64,000 nt of DNA from Hyphomicrobiaceae bacterium (GTDB lineage Bacteria; Pseudomonadota; Alphaproteobacteria; Rhizobiales; Hyphomicrobiaceae), in NCBI GenBank assembly GCA_025359185.1, contig JANYHF010000019.1, forward strand, positions 1 to 64,000, read 5' to 3'. Below the pieces are notes generated by a model. The model made no database searches. It was not told where the DNA came from and saw only the letters and a program-made list of their open reading frames with translations. The translations under genes were made by a program, and so were the position numbers. Below, piece by piece: positions 55,877 through 63,615 of the stretch (position 1 is the stretch's first letter; every line of letters starts with the position of its first letter).

Positions 55877-56211
55877 GTCTGCTGTTCGACGAAAATCTAT
55901 CTCTCACTTTGGCTGGGCGGCTGTCAGACGTGTTCCCAGGCGCTGAGCAGGTTATCTTGGTCGGGCTTGAGCACGCTGCGGACGACGTTATCTGGGCGCA
56001 CGCAGCCGTCGCAAACCAAACCATTGTGACGAAAGACGCTGACTTCGCCCAGCGCAGCTTTCTCTATGGCCCGCCGCCTAATGTGGTTTGGCTGCGCATC
56101 GGCAACGCCTCGACAGGCGAAGTGGAAACGCTGCTGCGACGCCGGGCCGATGATATTGATTTGCTGCAAACAGGCGGCATCGCGGCAGGGATACTGATCA
56201 TTGAAGCGTAG
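55873..56211 (+). CDS. DUF5615 PIN-like toxin
   Basis: The 112-residue protein has the start LLFDENLSLTLAGRL, with the first acidic residues. ADDVIWAHAAVANQTIVTKDADF contains the other acidic residues (given in part), and then comes PPPNVVWLRIGN. This is DUF5615 (Mut7-C-like PIN fold), the VapC45-like partner of DUF433 antitoxins. It probably cleaves RNA. The GTG start overlaps the antitoxin stop by four bases. Confidence 0.87.
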   Translation: MSLLFDENLSLTLAGRLSDVFPGAEQVILVGLEHAADDVIWAHAAVANQTIVTKDADFAQRSFLYGPPPNVVWLRIGNASTGEVETLLRRRADDIDLLQTGGIAAGILIIEA

Positions 56212-56217
56212 GCGCGA

Positions 56218-56260
56218 GGGATCGATGGCGTCGATGTGGTGATGAGCGCTGTGGGGTGGG
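56218..56260 (+). pseudogene. orphan copy of the chpT 3' end
   Basis: The bases encode GIDGVDVVMSAVG, matching the ChpT tail GLEGVDVVMSAVR and its stop, which has become TGG. The DNA aligns without gaps to 55533-55575 at 36 of 43 positions (hand count), mostly differing at third codon positions. It marks the distal end of the toxin-antitoxin insert. Confidence 0.78.
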
Positions 56261-56332
56261 GAAAACTGGCGACACTGCCGCAAACATCATTCTAACCGGT
56301 TCGTCATATACGGACGTCCCCCGCGACACCCC

Positions 56333-56349
56333 CTAACCGCTTATTAACC
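56333..56349 (+). promoter_or_regulatory. CtrA-like box upstream of the CheY-like gene
   Basis: CTAA CCGCTTA TTAACC differs by one base from TTAA-N7-TTAAC, the CtrA recognition pattern. It lies about 55 bases before the response regulator start, a normal promoter distance. ChpT is encoded next door, so control by CtrA is credible. Confidence 0.45.
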
Positions 56350-56402
56350 CCCCTCGGCCATGCTCTGCCCCAACACCATCACGCCGCCTCCCGGAGCCCG
56401 CC

Positions 56403-56780
56403 ATGCGCCACTGCCTGATCGTCGATGACAGCGATGTTGTGCGCAAGGTTGCAAAGCGCCTGCTGGAAGAGTTCCACATGACCTCGACCGAAGCAGAGAG
56501 CGCGGCAGACGCCATGGAGGCCTGCCGGCGCGCCATGCCGGACGTGATCCTGCTCGACTGGCACACCTCCCCCGCCATGACCAGCCACGATTTCATGTCG
56601 CTGCTGCGTCATACGCCCGGTGGCGATCAGCCGATCGTGATTTATTGCACAACGGACAATGATCATGGTGACATCACGCGCGCCCGCCAGAACGGCGCCA
56701 ACGAGATTTTGATGAAGCCGTTCGACAAAGAATCGATGGGTAAGAAGCTGCGCGCGGCGGGGCTGGACGGAATCGTTTAA
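56403..56780 (+). CDS. single-domain response regulator (CheY-like)
   Basis: The 125-residue protein consists of one receiver domain. CLIVDDSDVVRKVAKRLLEE gives the acidic pocket, VILLDWHTSP the phosphorylated Asp52, and ILMKPFD the conserved Lys105. There is no output domain. It is downstream of chpT, from which it was probably separated by the toxin-antitoxin insert. It may be a partner of ChpT or of a chemotaxis-like kinase. Confidence 0.87.
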   Translation: MRHCLIVDDSDVVRKVAKRLLEEFHMTSTEAESAADAMEACRRAMPDVILLDWHTSPAMTSHDFMSLLRHTPGGDQPIVIYCTTDNDHGDITRARQNGANEILMKPFDKESMGKKLRAAGLDGIV

Positions 56781-56842
56781 GCCGGACGCACGTTGCTTCG
56801 CTCCGCCCGCAGGCCTAATCTGGCCCGCAACAAGGAGCCCTC

Positions 56843-57301
56843 ATGCGAAAAATCATCTCCGAGGCCGTCAAGACCGCCATGAAAGCGGGCGACAAGGCGC
56901 GGCTGTCCACTCTACGGCTGATCAGTGCCAAGCTGAAAGATATCGATCTTGCGGCCCAGGGGCTCGGCAAGGCGGAGGCGAGCGATATCGAGCTTGTCGA
57001 GGCGCTGGCCAAGATGGTCAAGCAGCGGCGTGAATCTATCGAACATTTCAAGACCGGCAACCGGCCCGATCTGGTGGCCATCGAGGAGGCCGAGATCACG
57101 GTCATCGAGGGCTATCTGCCCAAGGGGCTGAGCGCTGGCGAGGTGGCCGCGGCCATTGATGCCGCCATCAAGGAGGCCGGCGCAGCCACGCAGAAGGACA
57201 TGGGCAAGGTGATTGCGCTTTTGAAGGAGCGCCACGCCGGGCAAATGGATTTTGGCGCGGTGAGCGGGCTGGTGAAGGCGAAGCTGAACGTAAAGGTGTA
57301 G
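56843..57301 (+). CDS. GatB/YqeY domain protein
   Basis: The 152-residue protein matches the YqeY family: MRKIISEAVKTAMKAGDKARLSTLRLI (partly), RRESIEHF, IEGYLPKGLS and KDMGKVIALLKERHAGQMDF. YqeY is related to the tRNA-binding tail of GatB. In alphaproteobacteria it usually precedes dnaG, which is not seen here. Its stop is followed by a perfect hairpin of the GGTGTCAGGCACC family. Function probably tRNA-related, but not proved. Confidence 0.9.
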   Translation: MRKIISEAVKTAMKAGDKARLSTLRLISAKLKDIDLAAQGLGKAEASDIELVEALAKMVKQRRESIEHFKTGNRPDLVAIEEAEITVIEGYLPKGLSAGEVAAAIDAAIKEAGAATQKDMGKVIALLKERHAGQMDFGAVSGLVKAKLNVKV

Positions 57302-57307
57302 GTTTGA

Positions 57308-57342
57308 CCCGGTGTCAGGCACCGCTGGTGCCTGACACCGGG
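57308..57342. repeat. GGTGTCAGGCACC inverted repeat, copy 2 (perfect)
   Basis: A perfect 16-base stem (CCCGGTGTCAGGCACC and its complement) encloses the loop GCT. It lies seven bases after the YqeY stop and probably works as a hairpin at the transcript end, without a T-run. Confidence 0.85.
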
Positions 57343-57519
57343 TGATGGCACCCAATGAACGCAGGGTGGCGCAACGGCCACGGTTGCGCATTGGCCCATT
57401 GCCGCCGCTTGGGTGCCATCGTCTCGTCATGGTCGGCCAGCAGTTTGTGCGCAGTCCGGCGGGGCTGAGTCGTTGCGTTCACGGCCTTCCCGCGTCCAGA
57501 GTTGACAGGAGGTGCCGTC

Positions 57520-58128
57520 ATGCCCGCCCCGTTCCGACCCCTCGACCGCGACGCGTTCGCTGCCGCACTGATGGCTTTTGTCTGGGACCGCCGCATCTGG
57601 CGCGTGGACATGCATCATACCTTCCACCCGTCGCACGCTGACTATGACGGCGAGCCGTGCATCGCTCGCATGTGCAAATTTCACGTCGTTGACCGCGGGT
57701 TCGACGACATCGCCCAGCATGTGTCGATTGCGCCAGACGGCACAATCTGGACTGGTCGCGATTGGAACAAGACGCCCGCCAGCGTTGGCGGCGTGCTCAA
57801 TCAGGGCGCGTTCATGTTCGAGGCCATTGGCAATTTTGATGCGGGGGCTGACCGGCTTGAAGGCGAGCAACTGGCCAGCGTAGTGATGGTGATCCGGGCC
57901 GTGCAGCGCCGGTTCCGCCTGCCGCCAGAAGCGCTGCTCTTCCACCGCGACGTGCCGGTGACGGCCAAGACCTGCCCGGGGACATCAGTAGACAAGGCGC
58001 AGATTCTCTCAAGAGTGGCACGGTTGCAGCTGCCTGAGGTGACGCCCTTGGCGCAGGTGATGCGGCGGGCTGTGCCGGCGGCCCGCGCGGGCGATGCAGG
58101 CGGGCTGCATATGCGCTCCGGATTGTAA
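57520..58128 (+). CDS. N-acetylmuramoyl-L-alanine amidase domain protein (amidase_2 type)
   Basis: The 202-residue protein resembles amidase_2/PGRP enzymes. The zinc ligands are likely the histidine in DMHHTFHPSH and the His/Cys in FHRDVPVTAKTCPG. The middle section SIAPDGTIWTGRDWNKTP is typical. No signal peptide is found, so it would act in the cytosol or be released by another route, as phage-type endolysins are. A near-perfect AGGAGGTG lies six bases before the ATG at 57520. It is monocistronic, and phage ancestry is possible but no other phage gene is near. Confidence 0.8.
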   Translation: MPAPFRPLDRDAFAAALMAFVWDRRIWRVDMHHTFHPSHADYDGEPCIARMCKFHVVDRGFDDIAQHVSIAPDGTIWTGRDWNKTPASVGGVLNQGAFMFEAIGNFDAGADRLEGEQLASVVMVIRAVQRRFRLPPEALLFHRDVPVTAKTCPGTSVDKAQILSRVARLQLPEVTPLAQVMRRAVPAARAGDAGGLHMRSGL

Positions 58129-58154
58129 GCGGAGAGTTGCGGTTGAGGCGTAAT

Positions 58155-58168
58155 GGAATATATGTTCC
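58155..58168 (+). promoter_or_regulatory. IolR-type operator GGAA-N6-TTCC (autoregulation)
   Basis: GGAATATATGTTCC lies 15 bases before the start of the RpiR-type regulator. The GGAA-N6-TTCC palindrome is the known pattern of rhizobial IolR. A half site GGAAC follows at 58175. The location suggests autorepression. Confidence 0.7.
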
Positions 58169-58183
58169 ACCAAGGGAACATCC

Positions 58184-59050
58184 ATGCGTCGTCCAACCAA
58201 GTCAACTGCCGCCGCCGAAGCCCCGCGGGATTTTGACGGGTTGCGTGGCCTCGTTCTAGCGCGGGCGGGCGATCTGCCCAAGAAGCTGGCGCAAGTCGCG
58301 GCCTTTGCGCTGGAGCATCCGGACGAGGTCGCGTTCGGCACAGCAGCGTCAGTGGCCGCCAGCGCCAAGGCGCAGCCTTCGACCATGGTGCGGCTCGCGC
58401 AGGCGCTGGGCTATTCTGGATATTCCGATTTGCAGGCGGTATTTCGCGACAGACTGCGCGAGAAAGTGCCCGGCTATGCCGATCGCCTGGCCGCCCTGCA
58501 CGCAGGCAAAGCAGCCGAGACCGGCGCGTTGCTCTCGGCCTTTGCCGGCGCCGCCATCCGCTCGGCGCAATCGCTGCGTGAGCGTATCGATCTGGCGCAG
58601 CTGGCGACGGCCGCGACGGTCCTAACCGGCGCCCGCACGCTCTATCTCGCCGGGCAGCGGCGCTCGTTCCCGGCCGTGGCCTATCTGTCCTATGTGCTGG
58701 CCAAGCTCGCCGTGCCGCACCACTTGCTGGCGTCGCCTGCCGGCATCGATGCCGAGACGCTGACCCTGGCGGGGCCGGAGGACGCGCTGCTCGCCATCAG
58801 TTTTGCGCCCTACGCACCCGGCACGCTGGCATCGGTTCGGGTGGCGCACGAGCGCGGCATCCCCGTGGTCGCCATCACCGATAGCCCGTTTTCGCCGCTG
58901 GTGCCCAGTGCCGCCGCCTGGCTCGAAGTCATCGAGGCCGATGTCGAAGGCTTCCGCACTCCGTCAGCGACGTTTGCGCTGGCGATGACGCTGGCGGTAA
59001 GTGTGGCCGAGCGGCGGCGCGTACCTCTAAACCGCCGCCGCGATCGCTAA
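58184..59050 (+). CDS. iolR: MurR/RpiR-family regulator, probable IolR
   Basis: The 288-residue protein has an RpiR-type N-terminal helix-turn-helix (AAFALEHPDEVAFGTAASVA, STMVRLAQALGYSGYSDLQ). A SIS sugar-phosphate-binding domain follows, including ALLAISFAPYAPGTLASV and VVAITDSPFSPLV. It probably represses inositol catabolism and senses a phosphorylated intermediate. This reading rests on its position near idhA, iolC and iolB and on shared GGAA-N6-TTCC sites before its own gene and iolC. Its stop overlaps that of the convergent secreted-protein gene. Confidence 0.82.
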   Translation: MRRPTKSTAAAEAPRDFDGLRGLVLARAGDLPKKLAQVAAFALEHPDEVAFGTAASVAASAKAQPSTMVRLAQALGYSGYSDLQAVFRDRLREKVPGYADRLAALHAGKAAETGALLSAFAGAAIRSAQSLRERIDLAQLATAATVLTGARTLYLAGQRRSFPAVAYLSYVLAKLAVPHHLLASPAGIDAETLTLAGPEDALLAISFAPYAPGTLASVRVAHERGIPVVAITDSPFSPLVPSAAAWLEVIEADVEGFRTPSATFALAMTLAVSVAERRRVPLNRRRDR

Positions 59051-59424
59051 CGCAAGATCCCGTGCGATTTGAGCATCTCTTCAATAGGCGGCGCCGCATG
59101 TATGGTCGCGGCCGCCATTTGACACATTTGAGCAAGTTGTTCTGAGGTGCCGCTTTTGATCATGGCTTCCGACTCGGCGATGTTATTGACGACTTCGGCA
59201 AGACAGGTATCGCTTTCGAACTGTTCGGGGTCGAGGGCGTTGGCCGCGTTCAGGAATTGCACGGCGTCGGTGTCCTGCATGGCGTTCATCGCCTCGCAAT
59301 GGCGCGACGCCAGTACGAGCGAGAGGCCTGTGTCGAAGACGTCAGGTTTGACGATGCAACCTGCTTGAGCGGACGTTGACATGGCGACTGCCAAGCCCAA
59401 GATCAAACTCACTCTATGTCCCAC
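59047..59424 (-). CDS. small exported protein, unknown function
   Basis: The 125-residue protein has a signal peptide ending near AQAGCIV. Three cysteines follow in the mature part (RHCEAMNAM, DTCLAEVV, AQMCQM). Its body is helical and acidic. No family is recognised. It lies between iolR and idhA on the opposite strand to iolR. A role in the inositol locus is not indicated. Confidence 0.55.
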   Translation of the reverse strand: MGHRVSLILGLAVAMSTSAQAGCIVKPDVFDTGLSLVLASRHCEAMNAMQDTDAVQFLNAANALDPEQFESDTCLAEVVNNIAESEAMIKSGTSEQLAQMCQMAAATIHAAPPIEEMLKSHGILR

Positions 59425-59521
59425 TGCACCACCTCATACTGTGTTTGAGCCGGGCCGATTATAGCAAAAAGCCCAATGACAGTTGAGGCGGGCAGGTATT
59501 GGGGTTAATGGACCACCGTGG

Positions 59522-60511
59522 CTACTTGATTGTCACCGGCTGCCCGGTTTTGACGCTTTCTGTTGCCGCGTCTGCCAGTTTCTGCGCCATCAGGCCGTCA
59601 TGACCGTTGGCCTTGGGTTCGGTGCCTTTGGCGATGGCGTCTAGGAAGGCGGCGACTTCGTTGGCGTAGGCGGCGATGTAGCGCTCCAGGAAGAAGTTCT
59701 GCACGGGCGCGCTCGTAAAGCCAGCCGCACCCGCGAACTCGACGCTGTTCTCGTGCACATTGTGGGCGCGCAACATGCCCTTTGATCCGTGCACCTCCAT
59801 CCGCTGGTCGTAGCCATAGGTCGCGCGCCGCGAATTGGTGATGACAGCGATTTTGCCGCTGGCAGTCTGCATGTGCACGCAGGCCGTATCCACATCGCCC
59901 GCCTTGCCGATAGCCGGATCGACAAGTGAAGAGCCCAAGGCGTGGACGGTCACGAATTCCTCACCAACCAGGAACCGCGCCATGTCGAAATCGTGGATCA
60001 TCATATCACGGAACAAACCGCCCGAACGTTCGATGTAGGACACCGGCGGCGGCGAGGGATCGCGCGAAATGATGGTGCAAAGCTCAATGCTGCCGGCCTC
60101 GCCCGCGCGCAGCCGCTTTTCCAGCGCGGCGAAATTGGGATCATGGCGCCGGTTGAAGCCGATCATCAGCGGCGTCTTGTTGGCTTCGACCACCTTGAGG
60201 CAAGCGATGGTGCGTTCTGCCGTCAGTGAGATTGGCTTCTCGCACAGGATCTTCTTGCCGGCCGTGGACGCGGCCTCAATCAGATCGGCGTGTGTATCGG
60301 TCGGTGTACAGATCAAAATGCAATCGACGTCCTTGGCCTTGATGATGTCGTCGACGCTGGCGACCTTGGCGTTGACGCTGGCGGCCAGCGACGCGGCGGC
60401 CTTGGCATCGGCATCGGCCACATAGGCGATGACCGCCTTGCCCGACGCCGCAATGCCCAGCCCGTGCACCTTGCCGATGCGCCCGGCGCCCAGAAGTCCG
60501 AATCTGATCAT
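59522..60511 (-). CDS. iolG: inositol 2-dehydrogenase
   Basis: The 329-residue NAD-dependent enzyme oxidises myo-inositol to 2-keto-inositol (scyllo-inosose), the first step of catabolism. FGLLGAGRIGKVHG is the NAD-binding start. The GFO/IDH/MocA catalytic lysine is in CEKPIS, and GGLFRDMMIHDFDMARFL carries the conserved D/H pair. The start at 60511 follows the family length. It is divergent from iolC across a 270-base region that contains the IolR-type sites. Also called idhA in rhizobia. Confidence 0.92.
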   Translation of the reverse strand: MIRFGLLGAGRIGKVHGLGIAASGKAVIAYVADADAKAAASLAASVNAKVASVDDIIKAKDVDCILICTPTDTHADLIEAASTAGKKILCEKPISLTAERTIACLKVVEANKTPLMIGFNRRHDPNFAALEKRLRAGEAGSIELCTIISRDPSPPPVSYIERSGGLFRDMMIHDFDMARFLVGEEFVTVHALGSSLVDPAIGKAGDVDTACVHMQTASGKIAVITNSRRATYGYDQRMEVHGSKGMLRAHNVHENSVEFAGAAGFTSAPVQNFFLERYIAAYANEVAAFLDAIAKGTEPKANGHDGLMAQKLADAATESVKTGQPVTIK

Positions 60512-60540
60512 GGGGTAGTCCTCGTGGTTGTTACGTTCGG

Positions 60541-60645
60541 CATCCTCGAACCGCGAGGGGCGTTTCGGCCCCGCGAGCGGTCGCCGCATCTTATGCTGGG
60601 TCCCCGGCCTTCAAACGCCAGAAGGGGCGCAATCGGCCGAGGATG
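60541..60645. repeat. imperfect inverted repeat, CTGGGTCCCC family
   Basis: Outer arms CATCCTCG (60541-60548) and CGAGGATG (60638-60645) enclose internal palindromic blocks including CTGGGTCCCCG. The same family occurs at 5915-6084. It lies in the idhA-iolC control region. Confidence 0.55.
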
Positions 60646-60664
60646 ACGAGGTGGTGGCCACTGC

Positions 60665-60678
60665 GGAATACCTGTTCC
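60665..60678 (+). promoter_or_regulatory. IolR-type operator upstream of iolC (perfect)
   Basis: GGAATACCTGTTCC is a full GGAA-N6-TTCC palindrome 106 bases before the iolC start. It matches the site before the iolR-like gene, so the same protein probably controls both. Confidence 0.72.
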
Positions 60679-60694
60679 GAATTGACCGGAAAAC

Positions 60695-60708
60695 GGAATT
60701 GTTGTTTC
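60695..60708 (+). promoter_or_regulatory. second IolR-type site upstream of iolC (one mismatch)
   Basis: GGAATTGTTGTTTC deviates from GGAA-N6-TTCC at one base. Its centre is 30 bases from the perfect site, about three helical turns, compatible with cooperative binding. Confidence 0.5.
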
Positions 60709-60783
60709 ATTCGATGCGACACAGATAGCCAACGCCGCCTGCCCTGTCTATCGCGGCCGTCACCATTTTTGATGGGATTTGAC

Positions 60784-62694
60784 ATGACCACAGCCAAGCC
60801 GCTCGACGTCATCACATTTGGGCGTTGCTCCGTTGATCTCTACGGCCAGCAGATCGGCTCGCGGCTAGAGGATATTTCGTCGTTCGCCAAATCGGTGGGC
60901 GGGTCGCCTACCAACATCGCGATCGGGGCGGCCCGGCTGGGGTTGAAATCGGCGGTGCTGACGGCCGTAGGCGACGAGCAGATGGGCCGCTTCGTGCTGG
61001 AGCAGATGGGCCGCGAGAGCGTGTCCACGGCTGGCATCAAGATCGACACCGAGCGGCTGACGGCGCTGGTGCTGCTGTCGGTGGAAAACGACAAGACGTT
61101 TCCGCTGGTCTTCTACCGCGAGAATTGCGCGGATATGGGGATCACTGAGGACGATGTTCGCGAGGAGTTCATTACCTCGGCGCGCGCGATCTGCGTGACG
61201 GGCACGCATTTCTCCAAGCCAGGGGTGGCGGCGGCGCAGAAGAAGGCCATGCGCATCGCCAAAGCCAACGGCATGAAGATCGCGTTCGACATCGACTACC
61301 GGCCGAACCTTTGGGGTCTCGCTGGTCACGCAGCGGGCGAGGAGCGGTACATCGCGTCGGAGCGGGTATCAAAACACCTCAGCGCTATCTTGCCAGACTG
61401 TGATCTGATCGTCGGCACCGAAGAGGAAATCCGCGCCGCCTCGGGCAAAGAGGACGTGTACGAAGCGTTGGAGGCGATCCGGGCCGTGTCGAAAGCCGTG
61501 ATCGTGCTGAAGCGCGGGCCGATGGGCTGCGTGGTGTTCGAGGGGCCGATCCCGGCGAAGATCGACGACGGTATCATCGGCAAAGGCTTCCCCATCGAAG
61601 TCTACAACGTGCTGGGCGCGGGCGACGGCTTCATGGCCGGCTTTTTGCGCGGTTTTTTGCGCGGGGAATCGCACCAGACCAGCGCCACCTGGGCCAATGC
61701 CTGCGGGGCCTTCGCGGTGTCGCGGCTGCTGTGCTCACCGGAATATCCAACGTGGACGGAGTTGCAGACCTTCCTCAAGCATGGCAGTCCGCAGCATGCT
61801 CTGCGCAAGGACGAAAACCTCAATCACATCCACTGGGCGACCACGCGGCGGCCGCAGCCAGACGGGCTGATGGCGCTGGCGATCGACCACCGCTCACAGC
61901 TGGAGGCGATGGCGGACAAGGCGGGGGTTTCGCGCGAGAAGATTTCCGCGTTCAAGGTGCTGGCCGTGGCAGCGGCGGCCAAGATCGCAGACGGACGCCC
62001 TGGCTTCGGCATGTTGCTGGATGAGAAATATGGCCGCCAGGCGCTGTTTGCTGCAGCCAAACACAACGTCTGGATCGGCCGCCCAGTCGAACTCCCCGGT
62101 TCTCGCCCGTTGCGTTTCGAGTTTTCGCAGGACCTCGGCTCGCGGCTGACCGAATGGCCGGTGACGCACACGATCAAGTGCCTCGCCTTCTATCACCCGG
62201 ACGATCCGGCGGTGATGAAGGCCGAGCAGCAGGAGAAGCTGCGTGGGCTGTATGATGCGGCTCGCAAAGTAGGGCGTGAGCTGTTGGTGGAGATCATCGC
62301 GGGCAAGACTGGTGAGCTCGCGGACGATACGATTGCGCGCGCCCTCGGCGAACTGTACGCGCTGGGCATCAAACCCGATTGGTGGAAACTGGAGCCGCAG
62401 CGCTCGGCCAAGGCCTGGGGCAACATCGCGGGTGTGATCGAGACGAACGATGCGTTCTGCCGGGGTATTGTCATGCTCGGGCTGGAAGCGCCGGAAAAGG
62501 AGCTCGCCGCCGCCTTCGATGCCGCCAAGGACGTGCCTTGGGTCAAGGGTTTCGCCGTCGGCCGCACGATCTTTGGCGAAGTCGCCGAGGGCTGGCTCGC
62601 GGGCAAAGTCACAGATGCCGCCGCCACTGCCGAAATGGCGGCAAGGTTTGGCCGGCTGGTGGAGTTGTGGCAAGGTCGCCGGGCGGCCAAGTAA
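60784..62694 (+). CDS. iolC: 5-dehydro-2-deoxygluconokinase fused to DUF2090 domain
   Basis: The 636-residue protein has an N-terminal PfkB-type kinase (to about residue 320). GGSPTNIAIGAARLG and NVLGAGDGFMAGFLRG form its substrate and ATP/anion sites. A C-terminal DUF2090 domain follows, starting near LMALAIDHRSQLEAM, with an aldolase-like fold. The kinase phosphorylates 5-dehydro-2-deoxygluconate. The second domain may provide the following aldolase step, as proposed for fused IolC proteins. A GGGAT precedes the ATG at 60784. iolB follows after about 80 bases, with no iolD or iolE between. Confidence 0.92.
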   Translation: MTTAKPLDVITFGRCSVDLYGQQIGSRLEDISSFAKSVGGSPTNIAIGAARLGLKSAVLTAVGDEQMGRFVLEQMGRESVSTAGIKIDTERLTALVLLSVENDKTFPLVFYRENCADMGITEDDVREEFITSARAICVTGTHFSKPGVAAAQKKAMRIAKANGMKIAFDIDYRPNLWGLAGHAAGEERYIASERVSKHLSAILPDCDLIVGTEEEIRAASGKEDVYEALEAIRAVSKAVIVLKRGPMGCVVFEGPIPAKIDDGIIGKGFPIEVYNVLGAGDGFMAGFLRGFLRGESHQTSATWANACGAFAVSRLLCSPEYPTWTELQTFLKHGSPQHALRKDENLNHIHWATTRRPQPDGLMALAIDHRSQLEAMADKAGVSREKISAFKVLAVAAAAKIADGRPGFGMLLDEKYGRQALFAAAKHNVWIGRPVELPGSRPLRFEFSQDLGSRLTEWPVTHTIKCLAFYHPDDPAVMKAEQQEKLRGLYDAARKVGRELLVEIIAGKTGELADDTIARALGELYALGIKPDWWKLEPQRSAKAWGNIAGVIETNDAFCRGIVMLGLEAPEKELAAAFDAAKDVPWVKGFAVGRTIFGEVAEGWLAGKVTDAAATAEMAARFGRLVELWQGRRAAK

Positions 62695-62777
62695 GGCCAG
62701 TGAAACAAGTAAGGCCAGTGAAATATGTGAGGGGTTGATCTGTGCACAACTCGTTCATAGCGACAGAGGTCAACGTC

Positions 62778-63578
62778 ATGTCAAAACTGCGTGTACGCCC
62801 GAGCGGAACATCTGGCCGCATCACCCACATCACGCCGCAATCGGCAGGATGGATCTATGTGGGGTTCGATGTCCACAAGCTTGCCAAGGGCGCGGGCGCC
62901 GAGGGCAATGATGCGGCGCGCGAGACCTGCCTCGTGCTCATCTCGGGCAAGGCGCGCTTCACCGCCGATGGCAAGGATTTCGGCCTTCTGGGCGAGCGCA
63001 CCACTCCGTTCGAAGGACGACCATCGTCCGTCTACGTACCGGCGGGAGCCGCGTGGTCGGTGATCGCCGAAACCCCCGTGGAACTCGCTGTCTGTTCGTC
63101 CCCCGGCAAACCCGGCGCGCGTCCTGCGCGGCTGATCTCGCCCGCCGGCTGCACCCAGGAGACGCGCGGAAAAGGCTCCAACACGCGCTATGTGACGAAC
63201 ATCCTCTCCGGCACCTCGGACGCCGATTCGCTGCTGGTCGTTGAAGTCATCACGCCCGGTGGCAATTCCTCCTCCTATCCTCCGCACAAGCACGATCAGA
63301 ACAACCCGCCGCATGAAACGCTGCTGGAGGAAACCTACTACCACCGCCTCAACCCGCCCCAAGGCTTCGCCTTTCAGCGCGTGTACACGGATGACCGCAC
63401 CCTGGATGAAGCCATGGTGCTAGAAGACGGCGACGTGACACTAGTGCCACGCGGCTATCATCCGTGTGCGGCTACGCACGGCTACGATCTCTACTACCTC
63501 AACGTCATGGCCGGCCCCGTGAAGCAGTGGCGCTTCCACAATGACCCGGCGCATGAGTGGCTGCTGAAAAAGGTGTGA
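62778..63578 (+). CDS. iolB: 5-deoxy-glucuronate isomerase
   Basis: The 266-residue enzyme converts 5-deoxyglucuronate to 5-dehydro-2-deoxygluconate. Its cupin metal site includes SSYPPHKHD and HETLLEETYYHRL. The block EDGDVTLVPRGYHPCAATHGYD is also characteristic (given as a block name, residues about 223-244). AGAGGT lies seven bases before the ATG at 62778. It is the likely second gene of the iolC transcript. A GGTGTCAGGCACC hairpin follows the stop. Confidence 0.93.
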   Translation: MSKLRVRPSGTSGRITHITPQSAGWIYVGFDVHKLAKGAGAEGNDAARETCLVLISGKARFTADGKDFGLLGERTTPFEGRPSSVYVPAGAAWSVIAETPVELAVCSSPGKPGARPARLISPAGCTQETRGKGSNTRYVTNILSGTSDADSLLVVEVITPGGNSSSYPPHKHDQNNPPHETLLEETYYHRLNPPQGFAFQRVYTDDRTLDEAMVLEDGDVTLVPRGYHPCAATHGYDLYYLNVMAGPVKQWRFHNDPAHEWLLKKV

Positions 63579-63579
63579 C

Positions 63580-63609
63580 GGTGTCAGGCACCAGGAGGTG
63601 CCGGACACC
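63580..63609. repeat. GGTGTCAGGCACC inverted repeat, copy 3
   Basis: GGTGTCAGGCACC and GGTGCCGGACACC pair with one mismatch around a four-base loop. It starts one base after the iolB stop and lies before the convergent mmcB end. Confidence 0.8.
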
Positions 63610-63615
63610 GGCGCA

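Noticed and set aside
57520-58128. Amidase as evidence for a prophage
   Set aside because: The amidase lacks a signal peptide like phage enzymes, but no other phage gene, integrase or attachment site is nearby.
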